Assembly: GCA_965249035.1 (NCBI GenBank)
Contig: CBDFKV010000007.1
Coordinates: 248,001 to 312,000, forward strand
DNA from: CBDFKV01 sp965249035
GTDB lineage: Bacteria; Pseudomonadota; Gammaproteobacteria; Arenicellales; Poriferihabitantaceae
DNA: 64,000 nucleotides
Direction of reading: 5' to 3'
Shown: positions 1 to 6,824 of the stretch, piece by piece
How the letters are laid out: every line of letters starts with the position of its first letter
Position numbering within the stretch: position 1 is the first letter of the stretch
Translations under genes and position numbers: made by a program
The notes under the pieces: model-generated
Told to the model about the DNA's origin: nothing
Databases searched by the model: none
What the model saw: the letters and a program-made list of their open reading frames with translations, nothing else

Positions 1-1
1 A

Positions 2-289
2 TTACCAACAAGCATTACGAAGTACTTCGTTGGACAGAGTTCTCAGATGAACTGGAAGCTATCATCCTTGAGTCACGAAATCTGGTCAATCTATAACGAA
101 GAATACAAAACTCGCTTGAAACTTGATTCGTGGGGAATGCAGTATTTCGTAGCTACCATTAAAACACTATTGGTCGACTATTTGCCAAAATATGGTGTTG
201 ATGATCAGAATGATCTAGAGCAGATGATTAGGCAGAGCATAGAAATATCAGGCCTAGTGCCAGACCTAGTTAGAGTTTCTGATCGGTAA
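2..289 (+). CDS. 3' part of a gene upstream of tniQ (possible TnsC/TniB-like ATPase C-terminus)
   Basis: The frame is open from base 2, so this is most likely the C-terminal end of a larger protein that begins outside the window; the first in-frame ATG is at 47. The roughly 95 visible residues are predicted mostly helical and carry no motif I can name. The gene ends 42 bp before a TniQ-like gene on the same strand. In Tn7-like and Tn5053-like transposons the gene before tniQ/tnsD encodes the AAA+ regulator TnsC/TniB, so that identity is plausible from position only. No Walker motifs are visible because they would lie upstream. Confidence 0.45.
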   Translation, partial: LPTSITKYFVGQSSQMNWKLSSLSHEIWSIYNEEYKTRLKLDSWGMQYFVATIKTLLVDYLPKYGVDDQNDLEQMIRQSIEISGLVPDLVRVSDR

Positions 290-331
290 GCACACCGCTA
301 CTCCTACAGACTGCTGGTGAGGTGAGGTAAA

Positions 332-1732
332 TTGCTAAATACCGGAATACTTCTTAAAAAGCCTGGAGAAAGTGTTTATGCTCGATATCGCCGTTTTGCC
401 ATAGCAAACCACGGGCTTCACGTTTCATATCAAGCAATACGAATGGCGTTGATTGCTCAATCCTCCTGCCGTGGCTATAGTGGCAGAATAACAAGCGTAC
501 AATTAGCTCAAGAATACGAGAAAAATAGAATCTGCGAAGATTCACTTCGAGTAGAAACTCCGATTTTTGCTGCTTCAGTTACTACCGTTATTAAAAAGAA
601 TTGTGTGCGGTGTGCAGAAGTTGGATATCACAGTGACGTGTTCGACATCTTGTGGGTATCAACCTGTCCGATACACAACGAACCTCTGACTTATAAATGC
701 ACCAACTGCAACAATACGTGGCCTACTGCGTACACGCTATATAGCCATGATTGCAATGTCTGCGGTGTGAGACTATCAACCGATAAATTGGTGGCTCGTG
801 GCGCATTTAGAGATCAGGAAGGCTATGAGAGCTTAAGCAAATTACATGAGGTATTTAGAGTTGATAGGGCTAAATATCCAGACACATACAGTTTGCTAAA
901 TGATCGACTTGAAAAGATAAATAGAAGGCAATTAAACCAACTGTCAGGACTTTACCCGTCTTTAGAAATCAATAGTGCAGGCGATGAAGTAGTGGGCTAC
1001 AGAGTGCTGTTAGAGAGATGTGGCATCCCAGTCTATGATATCCAGACAATGTATTTCCGAGCTAAATCAGCTTTAGGAGAAAGCCACGCTTCATTAGCAC
1101 TCGAGTCATCCCGAACAAAATATTTAGGTTACTTTAGAAAAATAGTAAAAAGGGTATTAAAGGCCGCCTGCAAGCGAAATCATCGACTTGGACAATGCTC
1201 TCGCGAGAGACTACATGCTTCAATAAGTTGTAGTTGCTGTAACAGTTGGGAGTTTTGGAATACACTTGATGACACGGTTGATAACCGTAGCTTTCATGGT
1301 GACGATAGACCTATGTATACTTGGCTCGAAAGAAGCCGTTTGATCGAATTTCATGATGAGCATTATAGGCTTCCTGATTTTCCTGCATACCTACAGACAG
1401 AAGATGAAGGAGAATGTGTGCGTGTCGGTTTACCACGTAGGGCACAAAAACTAATCTTTTATGTAGACTTGTGGACAACGCTGAGAAGTATCTACAATGC
1501 TTTTCGGCAGCGTGAAATGTGTTTTAAAAATGAGGAATTACCCCCTACATTCAGTAATTACCAATTACATCTTATGCTTCCAAGAAGATGTATTCACTCC
1601 CCGCGCTCAAAGTTTTATCCAATGTATATTGAGTGTGTTCGAGGGGAATACAAACTCTCTGTTCCAAAAATGGCGCTAGGTGAGCAGCTAGAAGCTGAAC
1701 CTTTTGAGCCATTAAGGTATGACAGCCATTAG
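332..1732 (+). CDS. tniQ: TniQ/TnsD-like transposon target-selection protein
   Basis: This 466-residue protein looks like a TniQ/TnsD family member, the subunit that recognises the insertion site of Tn7-like and Tn5053-like transposons. The N-terminal third has the typical zinc-finger arrangement. A CxxC-like pair near residues 91-94 is followed by a YHxxxFxxxW segment, then C-P-I-H at about residues 112-115 and C-x2-C with a tryptophan a few residues later; a further C-x2-C lies near residue 137. The C-terminal half is a less conserved region, as expected for target-specific TnsD proteins. Translation probably starts at a TTG with a GAGGT sequence a few bases upstream. It follows another partial gene on the same strand, as in a tnsABC-tniQ operon. 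The transposase genes themselves would be left of the window. Confidence 0.72.
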   Translation: MLNTGILLKKPGESVYARYRRFAIANHGLHVSYQAIRMALIAQSSCRGYSGRITSVQLAQEYEKNRICEDSLRVETPIFAASVTTVIKKNCVRCAEVGYHSDVFDILWVSTCPIHNEPLTYKCTNCNNTWPTAYTLYSHDCNVCGVRLSTDKLVARGAFRDQEGYESLSKLHEVFRVDRAKYPDTYSLLNDRLEKINRRQLNQLSGLYPSLEINSAGDEVVGYRVLLERCGIPVYDIQTMYFRAKSALGESHASLALESSRTKYLGYFRKIVKRVLKAACKRNHRLGQCSRERLHASISCSCCNSWEFWNTLDDTVDNRSFHGDDRPMYTWLERSRLIEFHDEHYRLPDFPAYLQTEDEGECVRVGLPRRAQKLIFYVDLWTTLRSIYNAFRQREMCFKNEELPPTFSNYQLHLMLPRRCIHSPRSKFYPMYIECVRGEYKLSVPKMALGEQLEAEPFEPLRYDSH

Positions 1733-2142
1733 ATGCAATTAGTCGTCGAGCTCCATATACCTGCCATTAAGAACAAATCAGTATTGCTAGGTACAAAATG
1801 AAAGGGCTTCTTTGCTTTACCGTCGCGCCGCCACTCGTAAAAACCTGTTGCCGGTATTACGGCGCGTTGGCTTTCAAATAGCCGTTTGAACGATGGCTTT
1901 TCTTGTATCGTTTCAGACCGGGCATTAATCAATAGCTGCCCAGGATTCATCCACTTCGGGGTTAGCCCCCAGCCCATATTAGAGCAAACAAGCTTATTAT
2001 CTTGGCGGGCGACTACGGGGATATAAGCAGATGGTGCGATGTTGTAACGTGGTGCGTCGATATTGCTTGATAGCTTAATACCCATCCCTTCAAAGAAAAC
2101 ACGCATATGCTCTGCGTCAATGATATTGATTCGGCCACACAT
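1729..2142 (-). pseudogene. Truncated SRAP (YedK/HMCES-like) protein
   Basis: The N-terminal 130 or so residues match SRAP-domain proteins, which form a covalent crosslink to abasic sites in single-stranded DNA through Cys2. Met-Cys2-Gly-Arg, the NARSET segment and the GFYEW segment (catalytic Asn and Glu) are all present. Intact SRAP proteins are about 200-230 residues; this one diverges after a GIW tripeptide and stops, so the part carrying the conserved active-site histidine is lost. The break is at about 1750, next to the 3' end of the convergent tniQ-like gene (stop at 1732). The truncation therefore looks like a rearrangement junction. It is probably non-functional. Confidence 0.8.
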
Positions 2143-2180
2143 GCCGGTAGCCTATCAGTTATCAAAAATAGCGAGGGCGT

Positions 2181-2582
2181 TTATTCTGTTTCGATTCTAA
2201 TACCCTTAGCTGTAGACGTTGGGACGTTTGGACTATTGGGATTCGCGATTAGTTGCTGAGTACTGGGCGCAACTACCAAATCCATATCTTCCATTGGAAT
2301 AGCACCGATCAAGGCTTCATCACCTAGTACTAAAGCGCCTGTAAATCCAGTTCGATTTAAGTAATCCATACGGATCGGGCCTACGTAGGGAACAGCTTTT
2401 TTGGTACCAGCTGCGAGTGTTACTTCCCGTTCTTCAACGGACTGTAAACCAAGCTGGATTGCAACATGGTTAGGGATACACAAATGGAGTACACCTGTAT
2501 CAGCCAACGCTTTAACTTCGATAGCATCACGCTCGGGCAAGCGTGGATTACTTAACCTAATTGTTGTGTGAGTCAGACCCAT
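2181..2582 (-). CDS. Clan AA (retropepsin-like) aspartic protease domain protein
   Basis: A 133-residue protein with an A-D-T-G motif at about residues 27-30, the single active-site signature of retropepsin-like clan AA proteases, and a downstream hydrophobic segment of the form LGDEALIGAIP followed by MEDMDL. Such small bacterial proteins probably act as homodimers; their substrates are mostly unknown. It sits between a truncated SRAP gene and a broken recombinase, on the same strand as both. It looks intact. The short C-terminal tail is low in complexity. Confidence 0.65.
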   Translation of the reverse strand: MGLTHTTIRLSNPRLPERDAIEVKALADTGVLHLCIPNHVAIQLGLQSVEEREVTLAAGTKKAVPYVGPIRMDYLNRTGFTGALVLGDEALIGAIPMEDMDLVVAPSTQQLIANPNSPNVPTSTAKGIRIETE

Positions 2583-2604
2583 ATGCTTACAACTCCAATA
2601 TCAA

Positions 2605-2979
2605 TCATAATTTCTTTTGGCCACAGTTTTTTAGCACTTTACGGCCAGCTTCCCGCACATCGCCGTTTGGAGCAACATAGAGATACAAGGTCATCGTGGA
2701 GATGCCAAGCTCCTCACTTGGCTCAGATACCACTGTATCATGATTTTTCATGGCAGCTTGTGCTGTTCGTACTTTAGCTGGCGTTAAAGATGGTTTACGA
2801 CCACCCGTACGACCTCGTGCCCTCGCCGACTCCAATCCTGCTTTGACGCGTTCAGAAATAAGATCACGCTCAAATTCTGCCAATGAAGCGAAAATACCAA
2901 AGACTATACGACCAGCAGGAGTTGTTGTGTTTGACGATTCAAAAAGGCTCCATTTGGACCGTGCTGGACTGGTCGCCGC
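2605..2979 (-). pseudogene. C-terminal remnant of a serine recombinase (resolvase/invertase)
   Basis: The frame is open from a TGA at 2980-2982. It encodes the end of the catalytic domain (a TTTPAGR segment, then FGIFASLAEFERDLI with the conserved ERDLI), the linker and the start of the Hin-like helix-turn-helix. The N-terminal catalytic half with the nucleophilic serine is absent; the preceding DNA is instead the 3' end of a tyrosine recombinase gene. The conserved ATG inside FASL(A/M)AEFERD is not a native start. This is a decayed gene with no expected activity. Confidence 0.8.
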
Positions 2980-3038
2980 TCAATCGTTTCACAATAATTG
3001 GTGTAGAGAGGCTCTGCTCAAGTGGATTTACGAAGCCT

Positions 3039-3677
3039 TTAATCCCAGGCCGTTTCAAATCGAGCTGCAGCTGTTCTCGTGTAGCGGGTGGTGTGTTTAA
3101 TGTCTCGATGCCCTAAGTAGTCTTGAATTAAGCGTGTATCTCTACCTCGATTAGCTAAGGCGTATCCGCAGCCATGTCGAAGCATATGAGGACGAACTTT
3201 AAAGTTCAGTTTCGCTTCCACTGACAGTGTTGTCAGTAAATAGTTAATTGCTTGCCGAGTAAGCTGTCCCTTTCGCTCAGATATGAAAAGCCAAGGAAGG
3301 TTCAATTCTTGACCCTCTTTAAGATAGCGTTTAACAGCTCTCAACTCAATTCCATTCATGGGCTGATGAGTGTCCAAACTTCCCTTGATTCTTCTGACGT
3401 ACACCCTGCCCGTTTTAAGGTCTATATCAGATTTCCGCAGTCCACATAATTCACTGACTCGCAATCCATGATTAAACATTAGCAATACGATCGCAGCATT
3501 CCGCCATCTGTGGCGGCTACCCTTGGCCGCTTGGACTAATAGGTCTCTTTCTTCTTCGGTAATAAAGTCTTTGTCTTTTTCGTGAGCATTTACTGTATCT
3601 GAAGAACTCTTTACATTACGCCTGTTTTTCTTAACCAAAAGATGCTCTAGCTCCCGCATGAAATATAGAGCAACCAT
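3039..3677 (-). CDS. Short tyrosine recombinase (FimB/XerD-like catalytic domain)
   Basis: This is a 212-residue site-specific recombinase consisting almost only of the catalytic domain. The catalytic residues are visible: Arg in HGLRVSELCGLR, Lys in RRIKGS, HxxR in PHMLRHG, His in YLGHRDIK and Tyr in TTRYTR. The length resembles FimB/FimE phase-variation recombinases rather than phage integrases of 350-400 residues. Two starts are possible, 3677 or Met7 at 3659. An 11-bp inverted repeat lies 4 bp upstream of the first start. The gene ends where a serine-recombinase remnant begins. It may be cargo of the surrounding transposon. Confidence 0.82.
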   Translation of the reverse strand: MVALYFMRELEHLLVKKNRRNVKSSSDTVNAHEKDKDFITEEERDLLVQAAKGSRHRWRNAAIVLLMFNHGLRVSELCGLRKSDIDLKTGRVYVRRIKGSLDTHQPMNGIELRAVKRYLKEGQELNLPWLFISERKGQLTRQAINYLLTTLSVEAKLNFKVRPHMLRHGCGYALANRGRDTRLIQDYLGHRDIKHTTRYTRTAAARFETAWD

Positions 3678-3680
3678 ATC

Positions 3681-3716
3681 ACACTCTTTACATTAAGCGT
3701 ATTTTGTAAAGAGTGT
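3681..3716. repeat. 11-bp inverted repeat upstream of the tyrosine recombinase
   Basis: ACACTCTTTAC at 3681-3691 and its exact complement GTAAAGAGTGT at 3706-3716 are separated by 14 bp. A 13-bp direct copy, ACTCTTTACATTA, occurs at 3606-3618 inside the recombinase reading frame and at 3683-3695 within the left arm. The position just before the gene start fits either a recombinase core site or an operator. Confidence 0.7.
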
Positions 3717-3999
3717 GGAGACCTGTTGCAGTCTTTGAGTCCGACCTTGGTTTTATAACTCAGATGATGGCTTATATGTTCGTCGAACCTGGGTTCAGTG
3801 ATGGCTTGGTGAGTTTCCTCAATAGAACGTCTTCCCTGAGCAGGTTTTCATGCTTCGATTGTCTTTGAAAGATTTGATCGATCAGTTCGCCTTTTGTTTG
3901 GTATTTTGATGCTCTCTTGTCAAGGGTTGGAAAACACCAAATAGACAGTTCTTTTATACTCTGATATTTCTACAAGTCAGGTACCCAATTGGTAAAAAT
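3717..3999. other. Non-coding stretch between recombinase and SH3 lipoprotein
   Basis: No reading frame, RNA gene or insertion-sequence end that I can recognise. The sequence is AT-rich relative to the neighbouring genes. It may contain the recombinase promoter on its left side. Confidence 0.4.
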
Positions 4000-4407
4000 C
4001 TACTCTATTAAAACGTTCAACGAGTTAACGTCAACCCACCCTTGCAAGCAATTTCCCTGGTAACCTTTGGTGTCGTGATAATTAGCTGTAATATTGCAAT
4101 CCAGGTTCGGATTCACAATTATTCCTGCCCACCTACCATTCACAGTGCATACGTTAACAGTCGTTCCCTGCGGATAAGTTGATAGAATATTTGCGGTTAA
4201 TCTTGGAGATGCCCTGACACCGATATTATCTACAGCTGTTACTGACAGAGTGCCACAAACATCATCTTGAAAGTTGCTAGTTGCAATCACTGGAGTTATC
4301 CCAGCTTTACTACATGCGGCAAGCCATAATGCTGAAAGAATGGCACCAATGTAAAAAGACTTTTGCAATTTGCCCGGATAATTATCGACGATTTTGGAGC
4401 ACAGCAT
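4000..4407 (-). CDS. SH3-domain lipoprotein
   Basis: A small lipoprotein: a hydrophobic segment ends in a lipobox-like L-A-A-C within the first 40 residues. The rest resembles a bacterial SH3 domain (NIGVRASP, then TYPQGTTVNVC, and QGWVDVNSL near the end). Five or so cysteines after the lipobox could form disulfides in the periplasm. The frame can start further upstream at a GTG, but the ATG at 4407 has an AAGG sequence 8 bases before it and is preferred. It overlaps the 3' end of the upstream SH3/DUF2272 gene by about 26 bp, so the two are translationally linked. The function is unknown; binding of peptidoglycan or a partner is an inference. Confidence 0.6.
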   Translation of the reverse strand: MLCSKIVDNYPGKLQKSFYIGAILSALWLAACSKAGITPVIATSNFQDDVCGTLSVTAVDNIGVRASPRLTANILSTYPQGTTVNVCTVNGRWAGIIVNPNLDCNITANYHDTKGYQGNCLQGWVDVNSLNVLIE

Positions 4408-5137
4408 AGACATTACCTTCACCGGTCAAAAACCCTTGGTCGTTAATTGGGTAACGAGTTGTGCTGACACTATGCCCCACATTTCCACCAATAGTGACAA
4501 CATTGTTATCAGCTATCTCAACAACAATATCGCAATGACTAGAATAATGCCTTGTAGATGCGGCGTAATCGTAATCAATACGCCTTAATCGCCATCTGCA
4601 AACCATATCTCCTAGCTGTGGTTTATGATCTTCGATACGACAACCCCAAAATGGGTATTCATCACCGTCGATTTTAGCTCTAATCGCAGCGTGGCAATAC
4701 CGAGCATGAGCGGCAGCGTAGGTAAATCCATCATAAGCACCAGCCCATCGAATTACCGCCGAAATGAAAGCTGCCGACCAGGGAGCATCGCGATCTTGCC
4801 CATCTAAATTTATTCCCAGCAATGACCAGTATTCACCGACATACTCATGCCACGGATGTTCGTTCTCTTTGCTTAGCCCACGCTTAAATCGTAACCATTG
4901 CTGTATGGTTTTTTGGAGTAATACCTCCTTTTCATCATTTAGAGGGTCACGTAGGACACGTTCAGAAATATATCCATTGTCCCCAGAATCGACGACCGTC
5001 ACAGGCAACCATCGGTCCCCTGCCTGGTCTCCCGTTATTAAGACACGAGTAGCGAGGGGTAACTGTGTCTGTCGATTATTTCCAAAGTCTGGGCTTGAGC
5101 GTAAGTTAACCTTATCTGTTTTTGTTAACATGTCCAT
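4382..5137 (-). CDS. SH3 domain plus DUF2272 (NlpC/CHAP-like) protein
   Basis: About 251 residues. The first 65 form a bacterial SH3 domain (VNLRSSPDFG, then GYISERVL). From about residue 105 there is a DUF2272-type domain with APWSAAFISAVIRWAG and a later SSHCDIVVEI segment containing His-Cys; this family is thought to have a papain-like cell-wall hydrolase fold. No signal peptide is seen. Start: the ATG at 5137 lies 8 bp after GGAGG and is preferred to the TTG at 5152. It sits downstream of the giant Rhs gene and just upstream of an SH3 lipoprotein. This suggests a possible effector or muramidase/inhibitor pair, which is inference only. Confidence 0.62.
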   Translation of the reverse strand: MDMLTKTDKVNLRSSPDFGNNRQTQLPLATRVLITGDQAGDRWLPVTVVDSGDNGYISERVLRDPLNDEKEVLLQKTIQQWLRFKRGLSKENEHPWHEYVGEYWSLLGINLDGQDRDAPWSAAFISAVIRWAGAYDGFTYAAAHARYCHAAIRAKIDGDEYPFWGCRIEDHKPQLGDMVCRWRLRRIDYDYAASTRHYSSHCDIVVEIADNNVVTIGGNVGHSVSTTRYPINDQGFLTGEGNVYAVLQNRR

Positions 5138-5216
5138 TGACCATTCCTCCAAATGTACGATCTCACTAGTTTAATTTACTACAGCGATTCTGCTTGATGA
5201 AGAATCCTAATAGTCA

Positions 5217-6017
5217 TTATCGCTCTCTATCAATTCGGAAAGAAGCCACAAAGGGCAAGTGATCAGATACTTCTTCGCGATAACGCTCTCTACCCATATC
5301 CATCGTCCAATGCATAGGGAACAGACGCAGACTGCCTCTGATGTATTCTTTAGAATATGTTCGTGAAATAGCAAAACCGTCGAGCAAATTAGCACGGCCT
5401 TTCTCTAGAATATGCGAAAAACGATCTTGTAAATCCCAACACGACACAAAATCCATCACATCATGGCCTCCAAGATAGTGGAAGTTACTAACATCTTGCC
5501 CTGGGATCATATTAAAATCTCCCATGAGCAATACGTCCTCATTACTTTGATTCTTAAGGTCACTGATATAACTACCAATCACCTTGCACTGTTGATCGCG
5601 CACAGCTTGATTAGAACGACTACGACCAGATTTCAAATGAACACCTACTAGTTTGAAATCAAAATTGCCTACCTTCATATCTACCGTTAATGCTTTTCGG
5701 TAATCTTCGTTGTCGAGATCCGAGCCCTCAATAAAGTCGAGGTTTTGAGCTGTTATACCTTTCTTGAAAATAACGCCGATATTAAGATCACGGAACTGCG
5801 GTAGAATGATATGATCATATTCAACCCCTGAATCGGCCAAGCCACTTATAATTCTCTCGATATAACTGGCAGGTTTAACCTCCACTAGTGTAACAATTTC
5901 AGCATCAAGTAGCGCCAAGCCCTTCACTTGATTTTTGAACTTTTCGTCTGAAATATCATTGAATCCAGCCAGATTCCAAACGGCTATTTTTGCGGTAGAG
6001 TGTTCGAATTGAGTCAT
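5217..6017 (-). CDS. Endonuclease/exonuclease/phosphatase (EEP) family protein
   Basis: 266 residues with the EEP fold signatures. AVWNLAGF is near the N terminus, EVKP supplies the metal-binding Glu, LMGDFNM is in the middle and SDHLPFV is at the C terminus with the catalytic Asp-His. Family members cleave phosphodiester bonds in nucleic acids, phospholipids or nucleotide phosphates, so the substrate is not fixed by these motifs. There is no signal peptide. A strong AGGAGGAG lies just before the ATG at 6017. It is the second gene downstream of the giant Rhs gene on the same strand, 25 bp after the lipoprotein gene. Confidence 0.75.
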   Translation of the reverse strand: MTQFEHSTAKIAVWNLAGFNDISDEKFKNQVKGLALLDAEIVTLVEVKPASYIERIISGLADSGVEYDHIILPQFRDLNIGVIFKKGITAQNLDFIEGSDLDNEDYRKALTVDMKVGNFDFKLVGVHLKSGRSRSNQAVRDQQCKVIGSYISDLKNQSNEDVLLMGDFNMIPGQDVSNFHYLGGHDVMDFVSCWDLQDRFSHILEKGRANLLDGFAISRTYSKEYIRGSLRLFPMHWTMDMGRERYREEVSDHLPFVASFRIDRER

Positions 6018-6042
6018 AACTCCTCCTGATTATTTGTGCTAG

Positions 6043-6774
6043 TCAATCTGACCGTGCCTGTGCGCTGCATGAGCTATTTTCCGCCTCAATTACTCTCGGG
6101 CAATCGCGAGAGGCATTGAAGGTCTTTTCACTACGAGACTTGTCGCAACTTATGTAGGTAAAGGCTAATACACCCCCGCCATGGCCTTGTGGCGCGCCAT
6201 CCTCGAGCAATTGTTGGCAGTGCTGGGTATCCATTGGCCAGTATCGCTGTTCAACAATCGCTCGGTGTGCTTCGTTGCCCATTTTTCGGAACTTCTGAAG
6301 AAAATCGACTACGACATAGCGCAAACGTCGATGGTTGAGTGCTGCTGCCCGTGCGCCATCATTGGAGTATTCGCTGCCACAAGCATCGAGTATGGCGACA
6401 ACGTTTGAATGCGCACCCAGATAGTTGCCGTGGTAGGCGAGTCTTAACTGGTCATCGTTAGCCAGTTGGAGCGCGCCCTTGTCAAATCGAAAATACTGAT
6501 CGCCGACGATACCGCCCACGCAATCGTGGCCAAATTGGTTGTCTTCGTTTGGCAATGTTGTGCTTGGCGTATGGTTCGCACCACTCCCGTTACCTTGGCA
6601 CACTTTGGTTTGCTCTGGACACGGCTTGGTTTGCTCAGGCCATTCCACACCACCACTATCGGTTGGAATTGGCGGCTCGGGGGGCAGTTTCCTAGCGCAT
6701 GCTGACATTAAAACTATCAACATTCCCAAAACTAAATACTTGATTACATTCCTCACTTGTAATTGATTCTGCAT
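6043..6774 (-). CDS. Lipoprotein next to Rhs toxin (candidate immunity protein)
   Basis: About 243 residues starting at the ATG at 6774, which has AAGGA about 9 bp upstream; an alternative ATG at 6831 would overlap the Rhs stop. A hydrophobic stretch ends in a lipobox with the tripeptide S-A-C, followed by a proline-rich and Cys-Pro-Glu-rich linker. The C-terminal 150 residues contain an FDKGA...LAYHGNYLG...ALNHRRLRYVVVDFL pattern that faintly recalls OmpA-like peptidoglycan-binding domains, but I am not confident of that. It is the first gene after a secreted protein with a lipase-like tip. Immunity proteins against periplasmic lipase effectors are often lipoproteins, hence the proposed role. 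Confidence 0.5.
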   Translation of the reverse strand: MQNQLQVRNVIKYLVLGMLIVLMSACARKLPPEPPIPTDSGGVEWPEQTKPCPEQTKVCQGNGSGANHTPSTTLPNEDNQFGHDCVGGIVGDQYFRFDKGALQLANDDQLRLAYHGNYLGAHSNVVAILDACGSEYSNDGARAAALNHRRLRYVVVDFLQKFRKMGNEAHRAIVEQRYWPMDTQHCQQLLEDGAPQGHGGGVLAFTYISCDKSRSEKTFNASRDCPRVIEAENSSCSAQARSD

Positions 6775-6824
6775 GCTCAATAATCCTTGGTCACTATTTA
6801 AGGTATTCAAAGCTAAGCAATCGA

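Noticed and set aside
2568..3116. Plus-strand open frames over the recombinase remnants
   Set aside because: They overlap a serine recombinase remnant and the tyrosine recombinase gene end on the minus strand and have no family pattern.
3681..3716. Rho-independent terminator
   Set aside because: The arms are AT-rich, the loop is 14 bases and no T-run follows; the location right before a start codon fits a site or operator better.
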